From Acidobacteriota bacterium (GTDB lineage: Bacteria; Acidobacteriota; Thermoanaerobaculia; Thermoanaerobaculales; Thermoanaerobaculaceae), in the NCBI GenBank assembly GCA_016213675.1, contig JACQZW010000054.1, positions 1-64,000 on the forward strand: DNA of 64,000 nucleotides, in the 5' to 3' direction. Within the stretch, counting starts at the first letter, position 1; the number at the start of each line of letters is the position of its first letter. The position numbers were made by a program, and so were the translations under genes. Shown here piece by piece: positions 1 through 7,843 of the stretch. The notes below the pieces were generated by a model. The model did not search any database, was not told the origin of the DNA, and was given only the letters and a program-made list of their open reading frames with translations.

Positions 1-19
1 ACCCTCCCCGCGGCAGGTA

Positions 20-91
20 GGGTTGAAGGGTTGAAGGGTTGAAGGGTTGAAGGGTTGAAGGGTTGAAGGGTTGAAGGGTTGAAGGGTTGAA
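20..91. repeat. Tandem repeat, 9 units of 8 bp (GGGTTGAA)
   Basis: Nine perfect head-to-tail copies of GGGTTGAA. It lies about 140 bp beyond the stop codon of the leftward diguanylate cyclase gene. An 8-bp unit is a simple-sequence array and may vary in copy number by slippage. No gene overlaps it convincingly. Confidence 0.95.
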
Positions 92-127
92 GCAGGATCT
101 GGAAAACCTCTTAACTTAGCAGTGCTT

Positions 128-231
128 CAACCCTGGGTGGGCGGTCGGGAGGGCAACCCTGGAAGGGCGGGTGGGTGTGCAACCCTGGGTGGGTGGCTGG
201 GCGGGCAACCCTGGCTGGGTGGGCGGGTGGT
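128..231. repeat. Tandem repeat, 4 imperfect units of 26 bp
   Basis: Four units, each beginning CAACCCTGG, start at 128, 154, 180 and 206; a partial fifth (CAAGCCTG) overlaps the end of the diguanylate cyclase gene. The unit core (CAACCC) is the reverse complement of the GGGTTG core of the 8-bp array at 20-91, so the two arrays could pair in a transcript. ORFs across this block are low-complexity shadows. Confidence 0.9.
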
Positions 232-1454
232 CAAGCCTGCTTCTGCCAGATGCCGGAGAGGCGCGACACGCCGCTCGGCCGTTCCGCGCCGAGCTTGTGC
301 TTCTGCTTGTCGGCGACGATGAGCGCGTCGACCTCCCGCAGCGCCGCCTCGGGCTCGCCGCCGGGCGGCAGCTCGGCGATCCCGGTCGAGACGTCGCACG
401 CCGGCGCGTCGTCGGCCTGGCAGGTGAGCAGGCGGCGGACCTCGGCGACCCGTTGCTCGGCGCCGGCGAGGTCCAGGCCCGGCGCCACCACGAGGAACTC
501 GTCGCCTCCCCAGCGGAACAGGCCGTCCTCGGCGCGGAACACCTGGGCCAGCGTGCTGGCGACGCGCTTGAGGCAGGTGTCGCCGGCGATGTGGCCGTGG
601 CGGTCGTTGATCCCCTTGAAGTCGCGCACGTCCATGAACACGAGTGTCGCCCCGCCGGCCCGCACCCCCTGGAGCTCGGCGCGCAGGCCACGGCGGTTGG
701 CGAGGTTGGTGAGCGGGTCGAGGTCGGCGAGCTGGCGCAGCCGGTCCTGCGAGGCGACCAGCTCCTCGTTGAGGTGGCGCAGGTGCTCGGTCGCGTTGCT
801 CTCCAGCGCGACCAGGATGCCCAGCGCGACGAGCAGCTCGGCGGCCGCGTCGAAAAACGAGGTGAGGTGGATGTAACCCGCGAGCGGCCGTCCGCCCCAG
901 AGCAGCGGCAGGAGCACCGGCACGTAGTGGAGGAACAGCGCCCCCTCGGCGAGGAGCGCCCAGCCGAGCCACCGCGAGCGCGGGGCCTTGGGGTGGCGCA
1001 GGACCCAGACCGAGCCGGCCACCAGCACCATCCCGACCATGAAGGCCTGGGCCAACTGGATGTGGGCGAACTCCGGCGCCAGGGCGGCGAGCGACAGGCT
1101 CCACACGGCGACCAGCAGCACGAGCTGCCGGGGGTGCAGCCGCTGCTGGGTCCCCGGGCGCAGGTGGTACTGCGCGCCGGCCACCAGCAGCAGCACGTAG
1201 GCGGTCTTCCCCGCGGCGTAGAGCGCCAGCGCGAGCCGCGACACCCACGGCGGGGGCGCGGTGAACGCCGTGACGAAGAGCGCGGTCAGCGCGACGAGAT
1301 CGGCGCCCCACGCCCACGCCCACTGGCGGATCTCGGCGAGTCGCACGGCGCGAGAGAGGGCGACGAAGAAGACCGCGAGCAGGCAGACCAATCCGGTCTG
1401 AACGCCCAGTGCCCAGCGCCCCAGGATGATCCTGACCGCGTCCTCGACGCCCAT
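231..1454 (-). CDS. Membrane-anchored diguanylate cyclase (GGDEF)
   Basis: Makes the second messenger cyclic di-GMP from two GTP at the inner membrane. The 407-residue protein has about six to seven hydrophobic segments over residues 15-220, a short linker, then a GGDEF domain (about 240-385). The active-site motif GGDEF is intact at 316-320 (RWGGDEF), with the upstream DPLTNLANRRG and a DFKGINDRHGH segment typical of the family. An RxxD inhibitory site (RAED, 307-310) sits exactly five residues before GGDEF, which predicts product inhibition. There is no EAL domain. The sensory input of the membrane part is unknown. It is divergent from the peptidase gene at 1580, leaving a 125-bp shared promoter region. 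Confidence 0.93.
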   Translation of the reverse strand: MGVEDAVRIILGRWALGVQTGLVCLLAVFFVALSRAVRLAEIRQWAWAWGADLVALTALFVTAFTAPPPWVSRLALALYAAGKTAYVLLLVAGAQYHLRPGTQQRLHPRQLVLLVAVWSLSLAALAPEFAHIQLAQAFMVGMVLVAGSVWVLRHPKAPRSRWLGWALLAEGALFLHYVPVLLPLLWGGRPLAGYIHLTSFFDAAAELLVALGILVALESNATEHLRHLNEELVASQDRLRQLADLDPLTNLANRRGLRAELQGVRAGGATLVFMDVRDFKGINDRHGHIAGDTCLKRVASTLAQVFRAEDGLFRWGGDEFLVVAPGLDLAGAEQRVAEVRRLLTCQADDAPACDVSTGIAELPPGGEPEAALREVDALIVADKQKHKLGAERPSGVSRLSGIWQKQA

Positions 1455-1579
1455 CGTCCGACTATACCCCCGGCATCCGGGACTGCGCCGTCATTTCGAT
1501 TCCACCATTCGCCCCCCGACCGCGTTAACGCCTGGAACAAGGACGCCCGCACCCGCGCTATTCCGCCGGGGCGTCGGGT

Positions 1580-2923
1580 GTGCGTGTAGAATCCCCCCTT
1601 GTGAGTCTACGCACCCCACTCGCCGTCACCGTCATCGCCTTGCTCCTCGCGGCCTCGCCGGTCGTGGCGGCCACGCCGCGGGCGAAACGCCGCGCCCCGC
1701 GCCGCCCGGCGACGGTGGATCTCGTCTGGCACGTGGAGAACCTGGCGGGCGAGCCGGTCGCGTCGAAGCGGCAGGACGAGCCGATCAACCCGGCGTCGGT
1801 CGTCAAGGTTGGCACCTCGCTGTGGGCGCTCGAGCGCCTCGGCCCCGACTTCCGCTTCGAGACGCGGTTCTTCGCGCGCGGCACGGTCGACGCGGCCCGC
1901 GGGGTCCTCGACGGCGACCTGGTCGTGCGCGGGGCCGGCGACCCGGATTTCCAGGCGGAGAGCGCGTTCCTCGTCGCCTCGGCGCTCAACCAGATCGGCA
2001 TCACGCAGGTCAAGGGTGCGGTCGTGGTCAGCCGGGACTTCTGGATGGGCTGGGAGAACGGCTCGTCCGGCGTCGAGCCCGACCCGGTCAAGCGCGGGCT
2101 GCTGATGGCGACCCGTCTGCGCCAGGCGCTCGACCCGAAGCGGTGGAACGGCACGAGCCGCCGAGCGTGGCGCGAGTTCGCACTGCGGCGCGGCCTGAAC
2201 CACAACTATCCGCCGCACGTCCAGGTCTCAGGCGGCATCGGGGTGGACGGCGAGCGCACCGGCGACCTCATGCTGGTCCACCGGTCGGGACCGCTGGGTT
2301 CGACGTTGCGCAGGTTCAACTGCTACTCGAACAACGACATCGAGCGCGTCGGCAAAGATCTCGGACCGGTCGAGGAGCTGGCCAGCCTGCTGCGGGTGCG
2401 CAGCGACGCGCCGGCCGACGCCATCCGGTTCGAGACCACCTCGGGGCTCGGGACCAACCGGGCGTCGCCGCGCCTCATCGTCAGGATGCTCCGCGAGTTC
2501 GTCACCACCTGCGCCCGCGTCGGCGTGGACGTCGAGTCGGTGCTGCCGGTGGCCGGCTGCGATCCAGGCACTGTCGACCGCTTCTTCCCCAAGCTGCAGG
2601 TAGCGCCGTTCACCGCCTCGGTGGTCGGCAAGACCGGGACGCTGACCTCGACCGACGGGGGGGTCTCCGTGCTGGCCGGCATCGCCCGAACCGCACGGGG
2701 CGACCTCGCCTTCTGCGTCGCGGCGCCCAGGGCCAGCGGCAAGCTCCAGCTCGCCCGCAGGGTCGAGGAGCAGTGGGTGCTCGACCTCATCGCGGCGAAC
2801 GCTGGCCCCCGGCCGCGGACGTGCGCCCCGCCGCTCCTCAGCACCGACGCCGAGGCCTCGATCATCGTCGTGCGGGACGCCGCGCCGACGACCAACGCCG
2901 CCACCGCGGCCGCCGCGCACTAG
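1580..2923 (+). CDS. dacB: D-alanyl-D-alanine carboxypeptidase/endopeptidase, PBP4 (S13) family
   Basis: A periplasmic penicillin-binding protein of the S13 family, which trims D-Ala or cuts peptide cross-links in peptidoglycan. All three serine acyl-transferase motifs are visible: SVVK at 73-76, SNN at 250-252 and KTG at 351-353. The N terminus has a hydrophobic signal segment (about 12-31, ending VVAA). The start is uncertain: GTG at 1580 has a GGGG stretch 8 nt upstream, while GTG at 1601 would give a tighter signal peptide. At 447 residues it is of normal family length. It is transcribed alone and followed by a hairpin terminator. Confidence 0.92.
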   Translation: MRVESPLVSLRTPLAVTVIALLLAASPVVAATPRAKRRAPRRPATVDLVWHVENLAGEPVASKRQDEPINPASVVKVGTSLWALERLGPDFRFETRFFARGTVDAARGVLDGDLVVRGAGDPDFQAESAFLVASALNQIGITQVKGAVVVSRDFWMGWENGSSGVEPDPVKRGLLMATRLRQALDPKRWNGTSRRAWREFALRRGLNHNYPPHVQVSGGIGVDGERTGDLMLVHRSGPLGSTLRRFNCYSNNDIERVGKDLGPVEELASLLRVRSDAPADAIRFETTSGLGTNRASPRLIVRMLREFVTTCARVGVDVESVLPVAGCDPGTVDRFFPKLQVAPFTASVVGKTGTLTSTDGGVSVLAGIARTARGDLAFCVAAPRASGKLQLARRVEEQWVLDLIAANAGPRPRTCAPPLLSTDAEASIIVVRDAAPTTNAATAAAAH

Positions 2924-2943
2924 CGACCTCCGACCGAACGTAG

Positions 2944-2970
2944 CGGCCGCTCGTGGGCGGCCGGCCTTTT
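2944..2970 (+). terminator. Rho-independent-like terminator after dacB
   Basis: Inverted repeat CGGCCGC (2944-2950) / GCGGCCG (2957-2963) with a 6-nt loop, followed by GCCTTTT. It begins 20 nt after the dacB stop codon. Confidence 0.6.
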
Positions 2971-3054
2971 CGCCACGCGTGCAGGAGCGATGACGGCCGG
3001 CCACGGCCGGTTGCTACGATGGCAAGACCGTCAGGTCCAGTGGCCACCGCCCTC

Positions 3055-3098
3055 GTTCGCGACGGGATCCCTCGCTGCGCTCGGGATGATCAACCGCT
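3055..3098. repeat. REP-like fragment
   Basis: The stretch GGGATCCCTCGCTGCGCTCGG and nearby bases resemble the right arm of the palindromic module at 54113-54154. It is probably a partial copy of the same dispersed intergenic repeat. The rest of the 190-bp gap holds no gene. Confidence 0.4.
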
Positions 3099-3115
3099 CG
3101 CAGGCGAACGGTTGG

Positions 3116-4591
3116 TCACATCTCGGGGCGGCCGGGGGTGGTGGCGGGCAGCGCGCGGGTCCGCGCCCAGCCGCGGATCGCCTTGATCTGCTCGGACATC
3201 GTCGTCGACAGCGGGACGATCTGGCCCATCGCGTAGAGCAGGTCGCGCTCCTCGACGGCACGGTTCTCCGAGTAGCAGCGGATCCGGCACGAGATCACCG
3301 CCTGCTCGATCTCCGCGCCGTTCCAGCCACGCGTCGCCGAGGCGAGGAGCACCAGGTCGTACTTGCCGAAATCCATGCCCTGGCGGCGCATGTGGATGGT
3401 CAGGATCTCCTTGCGCTCCTCCTCGGTGGGCAGCTCGACGAAGAACACTTGGTCGAACCGGCCCTTGCGGATCACCTCGGCGGGCAGCAGGTTGATGCGG
3501 TTGGCGGTGGCGGCGACGAAGGTGTCGGCGGAGTGCTCCTGCATCCAGGTGAGGAACGTCGAGAAGATGCGCGTCAGCGAGCCGGTCTGCCCCTCCGAGT
3601 ACCCCGCGATGCCCATCTCGATCTCGTCGATCCACAGCACCGCGGGCGACACCGCCTCGACCGCCTCGAGGGCGCGGTGGAACACCCACTCCGGCGAGCC
3701 CATCGCCCCGGCGAACACCATGTTCATGTCGAGGCGGAACAGCGGGAGCCTCCACTCGGTGGCGATCACCTTCACTGCCAGCGACTTGCCGCACCCGGAC
3801 ATGCCCATCATGAGGATGCCCTTGGGCCGCGGCAGCCCCTTTGCCTTCGCCTCGGCGGTGAACAGCGTGCTGCGCTGGCGGACCCAGGTCTTGAGCTGGT
3901 CGAGCCCGCCGATGTCGGTGATGCCGCGTTCAGGGGGGACGAACTCGAGGATCCCCTCTTTGCGCATCACCTGCTCCTTCTCGGCCAGCACCTCGGTCAT
4001 GAAGTCCGCCCCGAGATCGGTGTGGCGGGCGAGCAGGCGGCGCAGCAGGTGCTCGACCTCGAGCAGCGACATGCCCCGCAGCGACCCGATGAGCATCTGC
4101 TGCGTGCTCGGGTCGGGCGCGCGCCTGGCCTGCTGGAGCACCGACGTGACGGTCGAGGTGATCTCCCCCTCGTCGGGGAATAGCGAGGTGACGATGTAGG
4201 TGAACGGCTTGAGCTCGTCGGGGAGCTGGATCTCCGGGGCGAGGATGAAGATGAAGCGGCCGGTGTTGCGGATCGTCGCCGCGGTGTCGCGCAGGGCGCG
4301 GAGGAGCTGGCGGTTGCCCGGCAGCAGCGCGTGCAGGTCCTTGAAGACGTAGAAGCCGTGCTTGCCCTCGCGGGCGAGCTGGCCCAGCGCCGCGATGGGA
4401 TCGGTGTTGGCGTCGCCGCCGACGAACCCCTCGAGGCAGTTCCACGCCGTCACCGGCAGCGGCTGCGGCTTGGCGCCGGCGGCGAAGCGCTGCAGGAGGC
4501 GCTCGATGCGGTCCTCCTCCGGCGACAGGATGACGATCAGCGGGTAGGCGCTGGCGAGCGCGGTGGAGACCTGTTCGACGGTCGTGGCCAT
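3116..4591 (-). CDS. Ycf46-like AAA+ ATPase
   Basis: A 491-residue soluble protein with one C-terminal AAA+ module. Walker A is GMSGCGKS (263-270), Walker B is WIDEIE (320-325), and a sensor/arginine-finger region reads RKGRFDQVFF. The N-terminal 200 residues lack a P-loop and resemble the degenerate first half of Ycf46/COG0464 proteins. Those proteins are ATP-driven remodelers whose substrate is generally unknown, so no client can be named here. It lies 44 bp downstream of the DUF4405 gene on the same strand and may share its transcript. Confidence 0.85.
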   Translation of the reverse strand: MATTVEQVSTALASAYPLIVILSPEEDRIERLLQRFAAGAKPQPLPVTAWNCLEGFVGGDANTDPIAALGQLAREGKHGFYVFKDLHALLPGNRQLLRALRDTAATIRNTGRFIFILAPEIQLPDELKPFTYIVTSLFPDEGEITSTVTSVLQQARRAPDPSTQQMLIGSLRGMSLLEVEHLLRRLLARHTDLGADFMTEVLAEKEQVMRKEGILEFVPPERGITDIGGLDQLKTWVRQRSTLFTAEAKAKGLPRPKGILMMGMSGCGKSLAVKVIATEWRLPLFRLDMNMVFAGAMGSPEWVFHRALEAVEAVSPAVLWIDEIEMGIAGYSEGQTGSLTRIFSTFLTWMQEHSADTFVAATANRINLLPAEVIRKGRFDQVFFVELPTEEERKEILTIHMRRQGMDFGKYDLVLLASATRGWNGAEIEQAVISCRIRCYSENRAVEERDLLYAMGQIVPLSTTMSEQIKAIRGWARTRALPATTPGRPEM

Positions 4592-4635
4592 GGCGCCATT
4601 GTAGCGGCCGGCGCCACGTCGTGCGGCGGGCCTCT

Positions 4636-5469
4636 TCAGCGAGCGGAGACGGCCTCGCGGATGACCTTGTAGAGGTCGTGAGGCCCCATCCCGTGGGCCT
4701 CGGCGATCTCGCGGATCGTCCGATCCGGCTCGGCCGTGATGCCCTTCGCCGCCAGCTCGCGGGCGACCACCTCACCGTCGAGGCCGTACTCGGAGCAGAG
4801 CGCCGCGAAGGGCTTGCGGCCGGTCCCCGGCGGCGCCTCGGCCGGCATCTCGCCGGGAGTCGTCGGCGCGACCGCCGCGTCCTTCATCGCGAGGTAGACC
4901 TGCTGCGGCGTCACGGCGTTGGTGCGGGCGATCTCGGCGATCGTCTGCTCGTCGGCGGCGACGCGGATGCCGCGGGCGGCGAGCAGCGACCGGGCGCGGG
5001 CGAGGTCGAGCCCGGTGTGCTGGGCGAACAGGCGGAGCGGCGAGAGCTCGGCGTGGCCGTAGGGCGGCTCGCCGTAGGTCCGGCTGGCCGAGTCCTTGAT
5101 CGAGTCGTTGAGGTCGAGGAGCCAGGCCAGCGGCGGCAGCCCGGCGACGGCGCTCACCGCGACCAGCGCGGTCAGGGCGACGGCCGCGCCGAGCTCCGGC
5201 GTCAGCACCCGCAACCGCCGCGAGCGGTCCTTGAGGTACGACACGATCGGCGACCAGTTGAGCACGCTGTGCAGCACGCCGACCACCAGGAACAGCGCCG
5301 CCAGGAGGATGTGGAGGTGGACCCAGCCGTCCTTGTCGAGGCCGGCGAGGCTCCAGCCGGCCCACGCCGCGACCCGGCCGAGCGGCACGACGTAGAGAAC
5401 GATCCCGGTGACCAGCAGGACCGAGAACGCGCACAGCGCGGTGAGCGACGTGACCTTGCGCAGGCTCAT
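4636..5469 (-). CDS. DUF4405-type cytochrome b561-like membrane protein
   Basis: A 277-residue membrane protein. The start ATG at 5469 is set by a strong Shine-Dalgarno (AAGGAGGAG) and begins MSLRKVTS; the ORF continues upstream but that extension is a low-complexity artefact. Hydrophobic segments lie near 10-32, 50-75 and 100-125. Histidines in HLHILLAALFLVVGVLH match the heme-ligand pattern of DUF4405/b561-like proteins, so electron transfer is plausible but inferred. The soluble C-terminal half contains two SAP/HTH-like repeats (IAEIARTNAVTPQQVYLAM and IREIAEAHGMGPHDLYKVI). Confidence 0.75.
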   Translation of the reverse strand: MSLRKVTSLTALCAFSVLLVTGIVLYVVPLGRVAAWAGWSLAGLDKDGWVHLHILLAALFLVVGVLHSVLNWSPIVSYLKDRSRRLRVLTPELGAAVALTALVAVSAVAGLPPLAWLLDLNDSIKDSASRTYGEPPYGHAELSPLRLFAQHTGLDLARARSLLAARGIRVAADEQTIAEIARTNAVTPQQVYLAMKDAAVAPTTPGEMPAEAPPGTGRKPFAALCSEYGLDGEVVARELAAKGITAEPDRTIREIAEAHGMGPHDLYKVIREAVSAR

Positions 5470-5502
5470 GACTCCTCCTTCGGTTCCTCCGCCCACCCGC
5501 GA

Positions 5503-5531
5503 CCGGCGCCCCGAACAGTTCGGGGCGCCGG
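5503..5531 (-). other. Intercistronic GC-rich hairpin
   Basis: Perfect 12-bp arms CCGGCGCCCCGA (5503-5514) and TCGGGGCGCCGG (5520-5531) with a 5-nt loop. It sits between the secreted-protein gene and the DUF4405 gene with no T-run, so it is more likely an mRNA stabiliser or attenuator than a full terminator. Confidence 0.6.
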
Positions 5532-5563
5532 CCGACGCGAGCCTCGCGGAGGCGTGGATCGTG

Positions 5564-5983
5564 TCAGCGGCGGCCGCGGTTGCCGCCGCCGCGCTGCTGC
5601 GTACCCCTGCCGTTGCGACCGGTGCCGTTGCAGGTCCCGGTGCCGGGGCCGTTGCCCGAGCCGTTGCGCGGGCCGACACCCTGGTTGCCCGTCCCGTCGC
5701 CCGGGCCGTAGCCCTTGCCGGCGCCCTGGCCCTGGGCCGTGGCCCCGGTACCGGTCGCACCGCTGGCCTGCCCCGACCCCGGCGTGTGGATCCGCTTGCG
5801 GACCTGCTTCTGGTCCTGCGTCTGCGCCGGGTTCCCCGAGCCGTCCCTGAGCCGTTGCTGGATGCGGTCCTGGTCCTGCTGCGGCGCCGGGGTCGTCTGC
5901 GCCACCGCCAGGTCCGCGGTGGACCACAGGATCGCCCCGATGGCCACCCCCGCGAGCGTCGTTGCGAAGCGTTTCATGTTCAT
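5564..5983 (-). CDS. Secreted Gly/Gln-rich small protein
   Basis: 139 residues with a clear signal peptide (MNMKRFATTLAGVAIGAI..., cleavage near AVAQ). The mature part is low complexity: an acidic/glutamine stretch (QQDQDRIQQRLRDGSG) then a Gly-Thr-Asn-rich tail ending in basic residues. No family is recognised. It is the first gene of the leftward group with the DUF4405 membrane protein and AAA ATPase, so it may be the exported partner of the DUF4405 protein; that is inference. Confidence 0.6.
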   Translation of the reverse strand: MNMKRFATTLAGVAIGAILWSTADLAVAQTTPAPQQDQDRIQQRLRDGSGNPAQTQDQKQVRKRIHTPGSGQASGATGTGATAQGQGAGKGYGPGDGTGNQGVGPRNGSGNGPGTGTCNGTGRNGRGTQQRGGGNRGRR

Positions 5984-6300
5984 CGGATCTCTCTCCCTTT
6001 CATCTCACTCGTTGGTGCGCCTCCGCGCCACCCGCCGTGGTGCAATCCAAGTCCCGTGCCAGGCCCCCACCTCGCGGCTGCAGCGGGGCATGAGTCATTC
6101 GGTGGCGTCGTCGGGTCGTTTCGACCCAGGCAGTTACGGCGCTTTACGCGGTGCGCCCGGCGACGCGACGGATGGCTGGCGGACCAGCGCGCCTGCAACC
6201 GCCTGCGCGGACCTGCAACGCCTTGCAGGGCGCCCTCGCGACGATCCGGCCTCTCGGTGGGCGGGCGCCCCCGCCCGCCCCGAGAACCATGTCCCTTCCT
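5984..6300. other. Intergenic stretch without a recognisable gene
   Basis: About 320 bp between the secreted-protein gene and the tRNA region. ORFs here are short, arginine/proline-rich and lack ribosome binding sites. No RNA gene was recognised. It should contain the leftward promoter for the 5983 gene. Confidence 0.5.
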
Positions 6301-6323
6301 CTGCTAGACTCCGCGCGCTGCGC

Positions 6324-6362
6324 GCCGGAGTGGCCCAATGGCAGACGCGCGACTCAAGACCC
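6324..6362 (+). pseudogene. Relic 5' half of tRNA-Leu
   Basis: GCCGGAG and the following ~30 nt match the 5' half of the intact tRNA-Leu at 6431 with only a few changes, and the match stops in the anticodon stem-loop (ACTCAAGACC). No matching CTCCGGC acceptor strand follows. The duplicated block starts at 6301 and includes the upstream extended -10 (TGcTAGACT). It breaks where the integration core lies in the intact gene, so it may be the scar of an older integration or excision. Confidence 0.75.
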
Positions 6363-6408
6363 ATTCAACCTGGCGCCCCCGCCCAACCCAAGACAACGGC
6401 TCGTCGTC

Positions 6409-6417
6409 TGGTACACT
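6409..6417 (+). promoter_or_regulatory. Extended -10 promoter element of tRNA-Leu
   Basis: TGGTACACT, an extended -10 (TGnTACACT), ends 13 nt before the mature tRNA 5' end. The same spacing and a near-identical box (TGCTAGACT, 6302-6310) precede the relic copy. No good -35 is visible. Confidence 0.55.
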
Positions 6418-6430
6418 CCGCGCGCTGCGC

Positions 6431-6517
6431 GCCGGAGTGGCGGAATGGCAGACGCGCGGGACTCAAAATCCCGAGAGGCACGTCCTCGTGAGGGTTCGAC
6501 TCCCTCCTCCGGCACCA
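6431..6517 (+). tRNA. tRNA-Leu (anticodon CAA), with encoded CCA
   Basis: Full type-II cloverleaf: acceptor GCCGGAG/CTCCGGC, anticodon loop CTCAAAA with anticodon CAA, a long variable arm (GAGG/CCTC), T-arm GAGGG-TTCGACT-CCCTC, discriminator A and genomic CCA (6515-6517). It is the integration target: the 3' half from the anticodon stem onward was supplied by the prophage left end. The displaced original 3' half is at 52829-52884 and differs in the variable arm and in lacking CCA. Confidence 0.95.
6457..6517 (+). repeat. attL of the prophage (tRNA-Leu 3' half)
   Basis: The core GGGACTCAAAATCCCG (6458-6473) is shared with 46436-46451 and 52829-52844. The T-arm/acceptor part (from TGAGGGTTCGACTCCC) is shared too, but the variable arm between them differs. 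This places the crossover in the anticodon stem-loop. Confidence 0.9.
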
Positions 6518-6542
6518 CTGCATCCCTTGGAGATCGTGGGTT

Positions 6543-7595
6543 CTAGCGGACGATGGCAAGCACCGGCCGGGCGGTCCGCTTCCCGGTTTTTTCCGGTGTT
6601 CCCCGGACCCGGAGTACCGCCAACGTCAACCTGGCCTCGATGGCGGTCAGCATCTCGCGCTTGAGGACGAGCGACCCCGAGCTGTGCGCGTAGTGCCGGC
6701 GCGTCACCCCGGCGACGTGCCCCGTGAGGAGCGCGACCTGGCCCTCGGTGTAGCCGGCGTCGAGTGCCCACGTCACGGCGAGGTGCCGGGTGATCCCGAC
6801 GCCGTGCCAGTGGGGGATCCCGGCGGCGATCGACGCGAGGCGGACCAAGCGCGCGAGCTCGTGGCGGTCCTGCACCGGGATCACGGGGCCGGTCCCTGCG
6901 CTGGCGAGCTCCGCGGCGAGTGTCGGGACGATCGGCAGCGAGTTCGTCCAGGCGACCTTCGCGAGCGTCACGTCGACGGTGCCCGCCTCGAGGTCGACGT
7001 CGGACCACTGGACGGCGAGGACTTCGCTCGGGCGAATCCCGGTCAGCAGGCCGAGGAGCAGGGCCCGGCGCGTGATCGGGTCCGCGGCTTCGAGCAGCCG
7101 TGCCACCTCCCCGTCCGGCGGCAGCCTCCGATGCCGGCGCACCGGACGGAGGTCGGGCACGCGCCAACTCGGCGTCAGGCCGGCTGCCCGCATGTAGCTC
7201 TGCAAGGCTCGCAGCTCCTTGAGGATGATCGCGGCGCCCGCTCCGTCCGCCCGCCGCCGGTCAACGTACCCGTCAACATCGTGCGGCGCGAGGAACGGCG
7301 ACGCCTGCTCGCCGAGCTCGCGCTTGATGGACTTGTTCAGCTTGGCGTAGTAGTCGATCGTCTCCTCGCTGCGCTCGAGGCGGCGCATCCTGGCCTCGTA
7401 GTCGCGGCAGAGGGAGCCGATGGTGTGCTCTTCGGCGTCGAGCGGAACGCCTGCTGCGACGAGCTCGAGGTGCGCGAGGTACGCCTCCGCGGCCTTGCGC
7501 GTCGTGAAGATGCGCTGATGGACGTGCCGGCCGATCACCTTGCGGACGCGCGTGCGGCCGTCCGGCAGGGCCTCCAGGCAGCGGCGCAGGGTCAC
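6543..7595 (-). CDS. int: Prophage tyrosine integrase
   Basis: 350-residue site-specific tyrosine recombinase that inserts and excises the prophage at tRNA-Leu; its stop lies 26 bp from the tRNA. GTG at 7595 overlaps the stop of the upstream gene (GTGA); the longer ORF to 7937 is out-of-frame readthrough. The N-terminal part has an AP2-like then a SAM-like core-binding region (YYAKLNKSIKRELG). Catalytic residues seen: Arg in TGIRPSEV, the second-box Arg in GITRHLAV, LLTGH, and Tyr in RRHYAH. The usual His three residues before the second Arg (HxxR) is Gly here, a noteworthy substitution. Confidence 0.9.
   Translation of the reverse strand: MTLRRCLEALPDGRTRVRKVIGRHVHQRIFTTRKAAEAYLAHLELVAAGVPLDAEEHTIGSLCRDYEARMRRLERSEETIDYYAKLNKSIKRELGEQASPFLAPHDVDGYVDRRRADGAGAAIILKELRALQSYMRAAGLTPSWRVPDLRPVRRHRRLPPDGEVARLLEAADPITRRALLLGLLTGIRPSEVLAVQWSDVDLEAGTVDVTLAKVAWTNSLPIVPTLAAELASAGTGPVIPVQDRHELARLVRLASIAAGIPHWHGVGITRHLAVTWALDAGYTEGQVALLTGHVAGVTRRHYAHSSGSLVLKREMLTAIEARLTLAVLRVRGTPEKTGKRTARPVLAIVR
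6611..6620 (+). other. Possible integrase arm site (left)
   Basis: GGAGTACCGC here recurs at 46392-46401 near the right prophage end, where a related GGAGTCCCGA sits 11 bp before it. This is a candidate arm-type site; it lies inside the integrase coding sequence and could be chance. Confidence 0.25.
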
Positions 7596-7831
7596 GGGGC
7601 GGGGTGACGCGCGAGGATCTCTTGCGCCCGCGGCGTGCCGAGCGGGATCAGGCCGGGCTGTCCGCACGCGGCGCAGCCCTTGTACCGCGTGCCGAGGCGC
7701 CAGAGGGAGTACAGGAGCCCGGGGAGTAGGAACAGCAGCCAGAGGAGCAGCTCGACGCCGAACGAGCCCTTCGTGTGACTCTTCGGCACGCCGACCGTGC
7801 CGCAGTTCGGGCAGATCATCTGTGCTGACAT
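7592..7831 (-). CDS. Small zinc-ribbon membrane protein
   Basis: 79 residues. An N-terminal CPNCG and a later CAACGQPG form a zinc ribbon around one hydrophobic segment (ELLLWLLFLLPGLLYSLW). The layout Cys-pair, transmembrane helix, Cys-pair, IPL-TP tail is common in small bacterial and phage membrane proteins of unknown function. It lies between repressor and integrase and overlaps the integrase start, so it is likely expressed in the lysogen. Confidence 0.75.
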   Translation of the reverse strand: MSAQMICPNCGTVGVPKSHTKGSFGVELLLWLLFLLPGLLYSLWRLGTRYKGCAACGQPGLIPLGTPRAQEILARHPAP

Positions 7832-7843
7832 GTGGACTCCGAT

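Noticed and set aside
19-231. CRISPR array
   Set aside because: Units are contiguous tandem repeats of 8 and 26 bp without unique spacers, and no cas genes are present.
4636-5760. Extended start for the DUF4405 gene at 5760
   Set aside because: The added part is Arg/Ala low complexity overlapping the secreted-protein gene; the ATG at 5469 has a strong Shine-Dalgarno.
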